DNA of 64,000 bases from Epiperipatus broadwayi (GCA_028023455.1 JAQFVV010000208.1:186001-250000); one strand, 5' to 3'. Shown: positions 10,884-22,722, numbered from the stretch's first letter. The notes: generated by a model not told the origin, from the letters alone. Made by a program: numbers and translations.

Positions 10884-10896
10884 ACATATAAATTAA
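10884..10896. repeat. Target-site duplication, right copy
   Basis: Second copy of ACATATAAATTAA. After it the host MITE sequence resumes (GGAAATAAAGTATGACTAAT), as in the uninterrupted copy near 55363. Confidence 0.8.
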
Positions 10897-11365
10897 GGAA
10901 ATAAAGTATGACTAATAAAAAATTTCAAATATTTGAAAAAACTTGATATAAGACAAACTTTTTTTACTTTTTTTATTAACTACAGTATTTAATTTTATTC
11001 AAAACAATATGTTTTTATGTGTAATTTATTTTACATTTTTTCATACATATTTTAATCATTATTCCTGTTTGACAATATATGGTTCATTTGGGAACTGGTA
11101 AGAAATCAGATTCATCACAAGAGGAAATACGACTAGCACTACCTTCAGTCTTGTGCTGTGTTAATCGTTTTCTATCAACAATGCAATCAGTGATTAAACT
11201 TTGAGATAAATATTTTACTATTTTTTATGAAGCTCACAATATCCAGACTGCTGTGTCTAGCTGTTAGAGAATGCACTTCCACTAGTGCAATTCTATATAT
11301 ATAACATGCTTCTATGGGTGTGTTAATAATGACTAACAGTTAAATTGTTTTTTTATACATGTTTA

Positions 11366-11509
11366 TACATGAAGAAACTTTTAGACAGAAAAAAGTTACA
11401 AGTAAAAATATCTAAAAACTTTTAAAAATACATTCTTTTTAAATAGAAATTAAAAGTTTTTAAATATTTTTACTTGTAACTTTTTTCTATCTAAAAGTTT
11501 CTCCATGTA
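11366..11509. repeat. Foldback element inside the pogo-like MITE
   Basis: Left arm from 11366 (TACATGAAGAAACTTTTAGA) and right arm ending at 11509 are near reverse complements of about 60 bp with a short A/T loop. A further direct copy of the right arm lies at about 11576-11614. The other pogo-like copy lacks this block at the matching place. Confidence 0.7.
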
Positions 11510-12347
11510 CATATGTATATAAAAAAATATATAAACACAATTTAAAGATACATTTTTTTTAAGTAGAAAATAAACGTTATTATAACTTTTTTCTGTCTAA
11601 ACGTTTCTCCATGTATATATATGTATAAAAGAAAATATAAACACACATATATAACACAGAGATGCAACTACTATTTAACTCTCATTAGAATTTAAGAGCT
11701 TGTTCACAGCAAACTCAGATTTCAGCATTTTCTGATGTTTTTCTTTGTCTCACACATTAACATAAAATATATGATTAATGACTATTACTTATCAGAAAAT
11801 AATAAATTTGACTTTATTTCATAGATATTTTTGCTTACTATTGAAATAAATTTTAAATGTTCACATTTTGTTTCAATAAATATTAAAAAAATGAGATAGC
11901 AATTCAAACAAAAAGTTTATACGTTATCATTTCTAGAAAGATTATTTTCAGTTTACAAAATCAACAAAATCTTTGTTATTTCTGATTATTTTTAGAAATC
12001 TAAAAGAATATTTATTTTTTTCTGTTATATCTAATGAAATATGTTTTAAAAGTTTAAAATTTTTGAATATTTATTATGATACTCATAAGTATAAGTAGAT
12101 TGTTTATGTAGAAGCTAAGTTTCTAAATAGCTTCAGGCCATATTCACGTTAGCTACTAATATAACATAATTTTGAAAAAAAAGTATGTCAAGTCAAAATA
12201 AGTTATTAACAATTTATATTTTTTAACTTCTAATAAATATAGTGAAATATGAACTTCTTTATTGCATAAAAGAAAACTGCATAAAAAGATATTAAAAAAA
12301 ACATGAATCATGTAAGTTCAAAATCTGTACAAAACGAGACCCAGGTG

Positions 12348-13534
12348 TATATCATTTTTTATTTTTTAACATTCAGGTATTTTGCAACAGATTTTTTTAT
12401 AAATATTCATATTCAAATTTAAAAACAGAATTTAAATAATATTTTGACTATTTGAAATTAAATTTGTGCATGTTAAAAACTGTTTATAAGCTTTTATGTT
12501 TATGAAGGCAGTGTTTTTTTTAAAAAAAGCAAGTTCTAATTAAACAATGAAGAGGAATTAAGTTTTCACTCTTCATTTTTTCTTTCTATTTTAGTTCACT
12601 GCAAATGCCTTTCAATAAGTTAATCATGAAATTCAATGAAAGTATTTCATGAAATTGTATTTTTAAAAATTATTTTGCCATCTATTGTACATCACTGAAA
12701 ATTTATTGAAGTAAAATCAATGTAGTTTGAAATATACTTCTCCAATATTGTTAGACTGAGCAATTGTTAAATATTATATTGTCATATGGTGTTATTATTC
12801 ATATTTAACATGTATAAAAAAATGTGAAAAAAGCTGTTTAATAGAAGTATATTTAAAGTAGTTACAAGATTTGGCACAAATAAACAAACGAATAGAATTT
12901 GTAAGTTAAATAAAAATATTTAAAATATATCTTTATTTAAAAAACATACACAAAAAAATAAAAAAATATGAAATTTTAAAAAATTAGAAAAATGCAATAA
13001 AATAAATAAATAATAATAAAAAATACAATATAAAAGATTCTAATATATTAAAACATTTTTTTGGATTTAGTTATAATAGATAATATGTTAGCTTCTTTAT
13101 AATTTGTTGTTTAGATAACTTTTGTATTAAAATTATTGCTATAGCTTTTTTTAATTATCAGCTTAAAAACTGTCTTTCAACTGAAACAAGGTAATGTATA
13201 AAGAAAATATAAAAATACTTTTAAATAATCTATTAACAAGAACTGCATATCTGGAATATTTTAAATGGAATGAAAAATATTAAATAATGATGTAATATTG
13301 AAGTGAAAAATTGTAAAAAATAATAAAAGTCTCAAAAGTATAAAACAATACATAAGAGGTACCCCAAAAATAACCAGAATTGTTTTCTGAAGGATGAACT
13401 GGTTATAGACATACTTTTGACCCTAGATGCCACTTTAGAAGATTGTGCTATTAATTGTTTTTTAGTATGTTTGCTACTAAAGTTTTTTTTTAAAATTAAG
13501 AATAGTGGTTATTTTAAGAAAAAAGTAATGTTTT
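12348..13534. other. No recognisable feature
   Basis: Extremely A/T-rich with short homopolymer runs; no coding or structured element seen. Confidence 0.5.
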
Positions 13535-13734
13535 GGAGGCCTAAGATCAGAAAACATGTGGTTATACATTGATCAGTTTGGAAAGAAAGTAAAGTTTTTA
13601 TCTTTCCATGCAAGAGGGTTTGAAGAGTAGGAGAGGAAGTATAATGTCAAATTTAGAATGGGTGACTTGGAAAATAAGAATATAGATTGCATTTGTATTC
13701 CACAATGCATATATAATCTTCAGAAAAAAACTGG

Positions 13735-14676
13735 GGTGTGTTCTGGTAGAGTGTACCATGTGTGATGAGGTTTTTCACTTGAAATGTTTGAATAAGACTA
13801 GGAAGGATGTAACAGGTTCATAGTTATGTAGACAGTGTGTAAATGTGATGAAAGAGATGAGAAAGTGGTTTCTAAGTGTAGATTGTCTAAAGAGAAAGCC
13901 AGGGGAAAGGGAGCCAAATGTAGTTGAGGAAAATGGGATAGGTTATGATGATTTTAGTGGAGTGTCAGGAGATATGGGTAGAGAAATTAGTAGTGTTATG
14001 GAGATGGCTATTCAAAAAATAAGTAAAATAGAGGAAGAGGTGAAAAATGTAGAAGCAAAATCAAAATCATTAGAGACAAAGTGTGAGCACATAAAGAAAT
14101 TATTGAGTAGGAATGATAAGGAAAAAGTAGATAATGAGGTCCAGAAGGTGGTAGAAAATGTTATGGATAGCGCAGAGAAAGCAGACTATGAGACAGTATT
14201 GATAGGAGATCCACTAATTAGAGAATGTGGGGATATAATTGCAATGGAAAATAGAAGTAGGTATGTAAGAGTATGATTTCCTGGCGCTAGAATTAGGGAT
14301 GTGATAGATAAAGTAAAAAAGCAAGGTAGTAGAGATGTGTATGTTATGGTATGGACTAATAATTTATCAGAACCATCAGATAGAGTAATGGATGAGTATA
14401 TAGAATTAATTAGGAATTTGAGTAAGATTAAAGGAAGAGTAGGAATAGTTGGATTATTACCAAGATTTGACAAAAAGCATTTGTTGGTAGGGCATGTTCT
14501 ATAAATTAAAGATTGTAAAAAAAATGTGTGAGAAAAATGATATGTTTGTGGATATGTGGGATTGGTTTATTGGAAAGAGGGAGTTATATAGTAAAGACGG
14601 ATTGCACTTAGTAAAAGAAAGAAATGAAGTTTTAGGGAGTCTGATTTATAAAGAATATAATTTGGGAAACTTATAA
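13735..14676 (+). pseudogene. LINE ORF1 remnant: PHD finger, coiled coil, SGNH esterase
   Basis: From 13735 the frame reads ECTMCDEVFHLKCLNKTRKD, then a stop and LCRQC, which is a PHD-type Cys/His pattern interrupted at the usual Trp position. An acidic/basic coiled coil follows (about 13990-14160: ISKIEEEVKNVEAKSKSLET). From 14190 an SGNH-hydrolase-like domain appears: IGDPLIRE, VMVWTNNLSEPSD (TNN block), VGLLPR, and DGLHLVKE near the end carrying the Asp and His of the catalytic pair. A stop at 14274 and a frameshift near 14500 break it. The function in the family is RNA binding/retrotransposition support; the esterase role is unknown. Copy 3 gives the same domain order. Confidence 0.8.
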
Positions 14677-14889
14677 AGAAGGATGGGGTTTGTAAAATGC
14701 AATACTATCAAAAAAAGAAGAATGGATGAGATGTAAGAAGTAAGCAAAGGGTAGTTGATTTAGATATAAGTGTAGATCTGGAGAGGGAATGGGTGTATAA
14801 AATTAATGGTAAGCAAGTTATTTATTAATGTAATAGAGAAGAAAAAATAAACAAAAATTATAAAAGAGTAGTTAGAAAAGAAAAATTGT

Positions 14890-15615
14890 TAAAATTGGGT
14901 ATTTGAATATGTAAGGTGATAGGAGACCAGAAAAGTGGCTGGAATTAAACAAACCAATAGAAAATGAAGAGCTTGAGGTATTATCAGTAGTGGAAACACA
15001 TCTAAGAGAAGAAGTTATTTTGGAAGATTTGGTATGGCAGGGTATAAATAAAAAAGAGAAAGAAAAAAGGGTGGTGGTATAGGTGTTATATCAAAAAACA
15101 TTTTAATGACTGTTAAATGCCAAGAAAATTTGTGGTTTGAAATAAGATTGGGAAGATAAAAAATGCAATGTGTCTATAGTTTATATAGCTATTGGAGATA
15201 GTCAAATTATAATGGAGTAGAATAGTAACATTTATGAAATCCTAGTTAAGGATATACAGAGTTTTAAAGAAAATGGGAAGAGAATAATGGTTATAGAAGA
15301 TATGAATGGGCATATTGAAGAAATTGATGATGTAGATAATAAGAATGAACAGCTTTTAAAAAAATTTTGTCAGAGAGTGAATTTGAGCATTGGAAATATA
15401 TCAAAATTTATAAGGGACAATACACATGGTCTAGACATAATATATTTTGCACAATAGATTGTGTATTGGTAGAGAAAGAAGGAATGAATAAAGTATGGAA
15501 AATTAAGTTGTTTGATAATGAAGAGAGAGTATGTAATAGTGATCACAATTTCTTTGTAATCGAAATGGTTAGTAATGTGATGGAGAATAAAAATAAAAGT
15601 AGAAACAAAACTTAA
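14890..15615 (+). pseudogene. LINE ORF2 endonuclease domain remnant
   Basis: The frames read KIGYLNM near 14895, ETHL at 14994-15005 (catalytic Glu region), DMNGH at 15299-15313 (equivalent to the GDFNAH motif), TWSR at 15424-15435, IDCVLV near 15450 and SDHN at 15538-15549 (catalytic Asp-His). These are the signature motifs of the AP-like (EEP) endonuclease that nicks target DNA for non-LTR retrotransposition. Stops at 14911 and around 15080-15170 and frame changes make it dead. Confidence 0.85.
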
Positions 15616-15842
15616 ATATGTGGATGGAGAGTGAATGATAAAAATAAGTTGGAAGAGTATAAAATACAAGTTGAAAAACCATGGAAGAGTTGGTTGGGGA
15701 TAAGTATAAGGACTGGTGTGATGAAATAGAAAAAGTGGCAAATAGAGTTTTAGGTGAGAATATTAAGAAGAATAAAAGTAATAAAAAATGAGAGTTATTT
15801 ACATGTAAAAAGAGGGGGAAAGCATGCAGAGAATATAAGGTT

Positions 15843-16520
15843 GCTGGTGTGAACAAAGAAAGTGAAAAACATATTAATGCTAAATGGGAAAAGTAATTAG
15901 AAAAGAAGAAGTTAGCTAAAGTAGATAATTATAGAGAGAGAATGACACTGAATAGTAAATTGTTGGAGGATATTAATAAAACTAGAAGAGATGGAAGTAA
16001 AAAATTTTGGAATTACATTAAAAGAGGAAATGTAGGGAAAAGAAAAAAGTGTAGCTTTAGAAAAGAATTGGAAAGAATCTTGAATAGGTATGTAATGGAT
16101 ATAAAAAAGATGTTAGATGTGAAGGACAGAGGAATAAAAAAATATGAAAGCCTATAGTAAGAAGAATATTAGGTGTGCTACTATGAACAAAGAAAGTGAA
16201 AAACATATTAATGCTAAATGGGAACAGTACTTAGAAAAGAAGAAGTTAGTTAAAGTAGATAATTATAGAGAGAGAATGACACTGAATAGTAAATTGTTAA
16301 AGGATATTAATAAAACTGGAAGAGATGGAAGTAAAAAAATTTGGAATTACATTAAAATAAGAAATGTAGGGGAGAGATAGTATTACTAGATGGTGAGGGA
16401 ATAGAGTGTAGCTTTAGAGAAGAATAAGAGAAAATCTTGAATAGGCATGTAATGGACATAGAAAAGATATTAGATGTAAAGGACAGACGGCTAGAAAATA
16501 TGAAAGCATATAGTAATAAG
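15843..16520 (+). repeat. 334-bp tandem duplication inside LINE copy 1
   Basis: The block containing AACAAAGAAAGTGAAAAACA starts at 15852 and repeats at 16186, a period of 334 bp, with the second unit running to about 16520. It lies between the endonuclease and reverse transcriptase and duplicates the linker (AKWEKYLEKKKL...YRERMTLNSK) out of frame. Confidence 0.85.
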
Positions 16521-17540
16521 AATATTAGGTTTACAGAAAATGAACTGAATGAGGCAGAGAAGAAATTTAAAAGTGGAAAGGCAAGAGGTTTAGATGGATG
16601 GGCGGCAGAGATGGTAATGAATTTAGGGTATAGGACAAAAGTAAAGCTATTATCATGTTTTAATAAGATGGCACAGAACGAGTTTTTCTGGGTAGTTGGA
16701 GTAATACAAAAGTAAGATTATTATTTAAAGAAAAGGGTAAAGATCATAGAAAGTTAAACAATTATAGATTGATAGCGGTAACGTCAGTTTTATATAAAGT
16801 TTTTTATATATGATGGCTGGAAGAGTTGCAAGATGAAAGAAAATAATGTAGTGGCAGAAATTCAAGGAGGTTTTTGGTCAGATAGGCATATAGGTGATAG
16901 TTTATTTGTAGTTACACAACTTATAGATGTCAATAGAAATTCAGATAGATAGTTATATATGAGTTTTATAGATATAAAGAAGACATATGATAGAGTAAAT
17001 AGAAATAATTTATGGATACGTTTAGCAAATTTGGGAATGGATGAAGCTTTAGTAGATATTATTAAGAAATTATATGAAAATAATTACTATACATATCAAT
17101 TAGGGGATATAAAAATCAGTTAACATTAAAAATGGAGTGGAACTAAGGCAAGGATACCCTATGTCACTTATTTTGTTTTTGTTGTATTTGAATGAAATGG
17201 AGAAAGCAATATAAAAACTAGGAAGAGGGATAGAGATAACATTAATAGGTATCAAGAAAGTATATACTTCGTTGAGTCTTTTTTTGCAGATGCAGAAAAA
17301 AGAAAAGATATGGAAGTTATGCTGACGATGTGCGCAAAGATGGATAAAGAGATGGGGATTAAATTCAGTGAAGAAAACTCAAATATAATTATGGTTAATA
17401 CTGGAGAAAAAAAAGATGAAGAATTTTCATTGGGGGGTATAAAGTTAAATATTGTGAATAGATATAATTATTTGGGAGTCATCTTGAGTAATCAGAAAAA
17501 TTGCTTGGATGAATGGGAAAAAAATTGATAAATGAAGCAA
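16440..17540 (+). pseudogene. LINE ORF2 reverse transcriptase remnant
   Basis: Recognisable blocks in order are KSGKARGLDGWAAEMV (16569-16616), NNYRLIAVTSVLYKVF near 16756-16803, FIDIKKTYDRVNR (16962-17002), VELRQGYPMS (about 17138-17167) and YNYLGVILSN (about 17464-17493). The FADD catalytic box is reduced to FAD followed by a short deletion before EKRKDMEVML (17282-17320), so the metal-binding Asp pair is broken. Frameshifts separate the blocks. The order and spacing are those of CR1/L2-group reverse transcriptases. Confidence 0.85.
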
Positions 17541-17733
17541 AGAAAAGAAAGGGATTGGTAAAGAAATTAACAGTGTTTCGTATAATAAATATGATGTAGC
17601 TAGAATTATATGAAAGGGAGTGGTAGTAGCAGGATTAACATATGGCAATGATATGTTATGTGTTAGTAAAGGGGTATTAGATTACTTATAAAAAGTACAA
17701 AGGAAAGTAGGAAGACATGCATTACATGCAGAT

Positions 17734-18493
17734 GTGTGGATAGCAAAGGAGGCAATTCAAGGAGAAATGGGATTGTCAGGTTTTTATATGAGAAATGCAA
17801 AAAGCAAAATGAAAATATTCAGGAGATTGCACTTTATGGATAATAAAAGATTAACCAAAATAGCATTTCATTGGGTTATGAGTAAAGGGCAGGCAACAAG
17901 CTGCATGAGAAAGGTAATGCAGTATGAAGAAGATTTGGATAAAGAATTTAATATCAGTAGACTTGTACAAACGGTGGGATGATTGTGTTAAGAGGATTGT
18001 TGAGTGTTATAGTGCAATGGGATAAAAATTAGATGCATTAATAAAGATTAGGGAGTTGGAGAGATGGAGAACTAATATGGAGAGTAAATAGAGTTTAAAT
18101 ATATATAGAAGTAAACAGAACCTTGGGTGTGAGTTAATTTATGATAATAGCAAGAAAAGTAGTTTATTGTTTAAGGCTAGAATGGGATCTTTAGCAACAA
18201 GGGAATATACATGTAAATGGAAAAATATTGGTGATTTAGTCTGCAAGTTGTGTAAGGAAGGCATAGAAAATATTAGGCATCTGTTAATTGGATGTAAATG
18301 CTTAAAAGCAGAAAGGGTACAAGTAATGAAGTTATGGAAAAATAAATATGAACAAAGTGATTATACAAAAAGTGGGTTGTTACTTTTTATGCTGAGTTTG
18401 GGAATAAATAAGGGGGGTTTAGATATGAAGGCCATGAAGTTGACAATGATTATGTTGTGGAAATGGGATGGAGCAGATTATAGAAAAATTTAG
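17734..18493 (+). pseudogene. LINE ORF2 C-terminal domain remnant
   Basis: It includes ARMGSLATREYTCKW and CKLCKEGIENIRHLLIGCKC (18241-18300), a C-x2-C-x8-H-x4-C type knuckle found at the end of many non-LTR ORF2 proteins. The last residues WKWDGADYRKI precede the stop at 18491. The same coding end is found in copy 2, at 39514 and twice at 50125-50640. Confidence 0.8.
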
Positions 18494-18600
18494 GGTGGGG
18501 AATGGAAAGGGAAAATAAAGCGGCTAACAGATTTTTTTTGGCATAGTTGCTGAGAAATTCCTGACCCCATATAAGAAGTCACAATGCATTATATAACACA

Positions 18601-19945
18601 AAAAGCTGAGAAGGGAGTATATATATTGTTGGCTCTTTTATTTGATGATGGTGTCTTTTTGTATGTAGAAAGAAGGAAAGATATGGAAGTTATGCTGAAG
18701 ACATGCACAAGGGTGGATAAAGAAATGGGAATTAAATTTAGTGAAGAAAAATCAAAAGTAACAATGATTAATACTGGAAAAAGAAAACACAAAGAATTTT
18801 TATTGGAGGCTATAAAGTTAAATGTGGTGAATAGATATAACTATTTGGGAATCATCTTGAATAATCAGATAAATTTCTTGGATGAATAGGAGAAAAAATC
18901 TATAAATGAAGCAAAGAATAGAAAATTGATAAAGAAATTAACAGTGTTTTCATATAATAAATATGATGTAGCTAGAATTGTATAGAAAGGGAGTGGCAGT
19001 ATCAGGGTTAACATATGATAATGATGCATTATGTGTTAGCAAAGGGGTATTAGATTACTTAGAAAAAGTACAAAGAGAAATAGAAAGACATGCATTAGAT
19101 GCAGATGTGTGTATGGCAAAGGAGGTTATTCAAGAAGAAATGGGATAGTCAAGTTTTTATATGAGAGATGCAAAAAGCAAAATGAAAATGTTGGGTAGAT
19201 TGCAGTTTATGGATAATAAAAGAATAGTCAAAATAATATTTAATTGGGTTATGAATAAAGGGCAGGCAATAAGATGGGTAAGAAAGGTAATGCAGTATGC
19301 AGAAGATTTGGATAAATTATACTTATACAAAAGGCAGCATGATTGTGTTAGGAGAATTGTTCAGTCTTATAATCATTAGTAATGAGATGGAAGAATAGCT
19401 GCATTAATAAAGAATAGGGCGTTGGAGAAATGGAGATCTAATATGTAGAGTAAAAAAATAAATGTATGTACAAGTAAATGAAATATTGAGTGCAAGTTAA
19501 TTTATGCTAATAGCAAGGAAAGTAGATCTTTAACAACAAGGGAATATACCCATAAATGGAAAAATGTGAGTGATTTAGTCTGCAAGTTGTGTAAGGAAGG
19601 CATAGAAAATATTAGGTATCTGTTAATTGAATGTAAATGCTTAAAATCAGAAAGGGTACAAATATTGAAGTTGTGGAAAAACAAATATAAACAAAGTGAT
19701 TATACAGAAAGTCTGTTATTGGTTTTTATGCTGGTATTGGGAAAAGATAAAGGGTGATTTAGATATAAGGGCTAGAGAGTTGAAAAAGTTTATGTTGTGG
19801 AAATGGGATGCAGCAAGATATGGAAAAACTTAGGGTGGGAAATGAAAAGGGGAGGTAAAGTGACTAACAGGTTTCTCTGGATTGCTGACAGAATCCTGAC
19901 TCTGTATAAGAAGTCACAGTGTATTACATCACAACATATAAAACT
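18601..19945 (+). mobile_element. CR1-like LINE, copy 2 (5'-truncated)
   Basis: It starts abruptly inside the reverse transcriptase (LLALLFDDGVFLYVERRKDM) directly after the tail of copy 1. It then follows copy 1 through YNYLGIILNNQ, the C-terminal knuckle (CKLCKEGIENIRYLLIECKC at 19578-19637) and the 3' UTR to AGTCACAGTGTATTACATCA. The catalytic box here keeps the DD pair (F-DD). Many stops are present. 5' truncation is the usual outcome of target-primed reverse transcription. Confidence 0.85.
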
Positions 19946-20179
19946 ATTAACTGTCTTGTTGTGCTACTGTGGCAGATTTGTTCTGCAGGATAAGTTAGTT
20001 TTATATATTTTTAGTAAATTCTGAATAAAATTTGCTGGAGAATATTTGCTTACTGAGTAGATGAGAAAAGAAAGCAAGTTAAATAAAAGAGTGATTTATT
20101 TGAGAAAGAGGATAACATTTGAGGGATAAGGTTAGGAGAGCACATGTTTGACAATTGCCATTTTTTTTAAAAAAATCCG
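19946..20179. other. Junction between LINE copies 2 and 3
   Basis: Short A/T-rich stretch with no clear similarity to the LINE 5' region of copy 1. Confidence 0.4.
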
Positions 20180-20254
20180 TTTTGTGAAAAATAAAGAAAT
20201 ATGGATTGCATGTGTATCTCACAATGCATGTAAGTTGGTCAGAAGAAATTGGAT

Positions 20255-21063
20255 GTGCTTTGATAGAGTGTACAATATGTGATAAGGTTTTTTATTTGAA
20301 ATGCTTAAATAAGACTAGGAAAGATATAAAAAGTGTATGGTTGTGTAGATCATGTATAATTGTTATAAAAAAATGAAAAAAATGGTTTCTAAGTGTAAAT
20401 AATTTAAATAAAAAGTCAGGAGAAATGGAGGAAAATGTAGATAAGGATGCTAGAATAAAGTATATATTTAGTGGAATGATAATAGATATGGATGACAAAC
20501 TAAGTAATGCAATTAAAATTAGGCAAAGAATAAGTAAGATAGATAAAGAAGTAAAGGATGTAGAAGTAAATTTAAAAGTGTTAGACAAGAAATGTGAGCA
20601 AATTAAGTAATTAGTGAATAGAAATGATAAGGAAGAAGTATATGAGGAAGTCCAAAAAATGAAAGAGAATATTACAGATGAAGTAGGGAAAGTAAACTAT
20701 GAGAATGTCTTGATAGAGAGCTCACTAATTATAGGATGTTGAGATGTAATTGCAAAGGAAAACAGAAATAGCTATGTAAAAGCATGATTGCCTAAAGATA
20801 GAATTGGGGATGTTACAGATAAGGTAAAGAAATAAGGGAGTAGAGATGTTTTTGTTATGGTAGGGACAAATAATTTGTCAGAGCCATCAAAGAAAGTAAT
20901 GGATAAGTACAATAAATTGATTAGTAATTTGAATAAGGTTAAAGGAAGAGTAGAAGTAATTGGATTACTACCAAGATTACACAATAGGTATATGTTAGAT
21001 AGGGTATGTTCTATAAATGAGAAAATAAAAAATTATGCAAGAGAAAAAATGTTATGTTTGTGA
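20255..21063 (+). pseudogene. LINE ORF1 remnant, copy 3
   Basis: The PHD-like finger is better kept than in copy 1: ECTICDKVFYLKCLNKTRKD, then WLCRSC with the typical Trp two residues before the final Cys pair, although the His is a Tyr. A coiled coil follows (ISKIDKEVKDVEVNLKVLD). The SGNH-like domain shows VMVGTNNLSEPSKKVMDKYN and VIGLLPRLH; the GTNN is the conserved block III, altered in copy 1. Stops at 20608, 20742, 20786 and 20835 break it. Confidence 0.8.
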
Positions 21064-21374
21064 ATGTGTTAGATGTTTTTGTGCTTAGAAAAACAATGAT
21101 GTGAAAAATTAGGGGTTTGATTTATGAAAAATATAGTTTGGGAAACGTATAAAGGGGGGGGGGGTTGAGTGTTAAATTATAGTACTATCATAAAAAGGTT
21201 AAGAATGGATGGAATGTTAGAAGTAAACAAAGGGTAGCTGATTTAGATATAAATGTAAATGTGGGGAGGTAATGGATCTGTAAAATTAATGGTAAACAAG
21301 TTAATTACAAATGTAATAAAAAAGAAAGAGTTGAAAGAATTTATAAAAAAAGTAATAAGAAAGAAGGAATTGTT

Positions 21375-22035
21375 AAAATTGGATATTTGAATATGCAAGG
21401 TGATAGGAGACCAGAAAAATGGCTAGAATTAAACAAGCAGTTAACACGAAGGGTTTGAGGTATTAGTAGTAGGGTAAAAACATATAAAAGAAGAAAAAAT
21501 CTACCCTGGAAGACTTGGTATGGCAGGGCATAAATAAAAAAGAAAAAGAAGAAAGGGCTGGTGGTATAGGAGTTGTGTCAAAAAAATATTTAAATACTGT
21601 AAAGTGTCAAGAATATTTATGGCATTATATAAGTTTAGAATGACAAGAATGGATGGTGGCTATAAGGTATATGGCCACTAGAGATAGTCAACCTATAGTG
21701 GAGTGGAACAGTAGCATATATGAATGCCTAGTTAAGGATATACAGTTTCAAAAAAGGGAAAGAAAATAAGGGTTATGGAGGATATGAATGGGCATACTGA
21801 AGAAATTGGCAATGTGGATAAGAAAAATGAACAGCTTTTGAAAATTTTTTGTCAGAGTGTGAATTTGAGCATTGGAAATTTATCAAATATTTATGAGAGA
21901 CAATACATATTATCTAGAAATAATATATTTCATACAATAGATTATGTATCAGTATAAAAAGAGGGAATAAATAAATCATGGAAAATTAAAGTGTTTGATA
22001 ATGAAGAGAGAGTATGTAACAGTGATCATAACTTT
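21375..22035 (+). pseudogene. LINE endonuclease remnant, copy 3
   Basis: It shows GYLNMQGDRRPEKWLELNK near 21380, MEDMNGHTEEIGNVDKKNEQ at 21775-21835, SRNNIFHTIDYVSV near 21912-21953 and SDHN at 22021-22032. The glutamate-bearing ETHL motif of copy 1 is not intact. Confidence 0.75.
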
Positions 22036-22565
22036 TTTATAATAAAAATGATTAGTAATGTGATGGGAAATCACATTACTAAAAGTAGAAAGGATAGTAA
22101 AAATTCAGATGGACAATAAATAATAAGAATAAGTTAGAAGAATATAAAATAAAAATAGAATAAATCATGGAAGATATTGTTATGGGTGAATATAAGGGCT
22201 GGTGTGCTGAAGTAGAAAAAGTGGCAAATTAGGGTTTTCGGTGAGAATATTCAGAAGTATAAAAGTAATAGAAAGGGTGGCAAACTTTAGGGGCTCAAAA
22301 AATAGATGAATATCTTATTATACACAAATAATTTGAGTATAATGAATTGGAAATAGATAAATAAAATAAATATATACATATAATTAAATATAAATAAAAT
22401 AATTCAGTAATCAGTTGGTTAGATAAATTATAAAAATAAGATCTAAAGTGACAAATTAATAAGTTCATTCAAAAAAAGCAAATAAAATAAAACTTTTAAC
22501 ACCTATGGGATGTATGACAGCAAAATTCTCTACGACTTTATCAACTTAGTACATATCAAGAGAAA

Positions 22566-22695
22566 ATAGTATAAAGTAAAAAAATTATAAAGTTAGTTTA
22601 TGAGAAATATATATTAAGATAACATTTACAATAGTATAAAGTAAAAAAATTATAAAGTTACTTTATGAGAAATATATATTACGATAACACTTACA
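22566..22695 (+). repeat. 65-bp direct tandem duplication
   Basis: 22566-22630 is repeated at 22631-22695 with only a few differences (for example AAGATAACATT against ACGATAACACT). It lies just upstream of the gypsy gag start, in what would be the leader. Confidence 0.9.
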
Positions 22696-22722
22696 TTAAA
22701 TGATCACTCGAGTAAGACAAAA

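Larger units (their letters stand above)
10014..12347. mobile_element. pogo/Tigger-like MITE, copy 1, with nested insertions
   Basis: The two ends match the copy at 55180-56627: a degenerate left end at 10014 and a right end whose inverse is CACCTGGGTCTCGTTTTGTAC, each flanked by TA. Internal blocks are shared in the same order, including the AAAGCAAAGCAACAATG stretch and the ACTACAGTATTTAATTTTATTC stretch (in part). TA duplication and a TIR rich in CTCGTTTTATGCG suggest the Tc1/mariner-pogo group. No transposase is encoded. A Penelope-like insertion (10190-10883) and a foldback (11366-11509) lie inside it. Confidence 0.7.
13535..18600 (+). mobile_element. CR1-like LINE, copy 1 (near full length, decayed)
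   Basis: In order it holds a PHD-like finger, coiled coil and SGNH esterase (ORF1), then an AP-like endonuclease, reverse transcriptase and C-terminal Cys/His segment (ORF2), then a short 3' UTR ending near CACAATGCATTATATAACAC. PHD plus esterase in ORF1 is characteristic of CR1-like non-LTR retrotransposons. Many stops and frameshifts make it non-autonomous. The 5' boundary is uncertain; similarity with copy 3 starts near 13680. The 3' tail is of the (CATCA)n type seen more clearly at 50290-50306. Confidence 0.85.
20180..22280 (+). mobile_element. CR1-like LINE, copy 3 (3'-truncated)
   Basis: It matches copy 1 from about 13680 to 15780, that is ORF1 and the endonuclease. Similarity ends near 22275, and the reverse transcriptase is absent. 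Loss of a 3' end is not expected from normal insertion, so a later deletion or the arrival of the gypsy element next door probably removed it. A 12-bp inverted repeat (TAGTAATGTGAT and its inverse, about 22051-22082) interrupts the sequence relative to copy 1. Confidence 0.8.

Noticed and set aside
15370-15856. Two long minus-strand frames (123 and 95 codons)
   Set aside because: They are antisense to the LINE endonuclease and linker, with a skewed Phe/Leu/Ser/Thr composition typical of such shadows.
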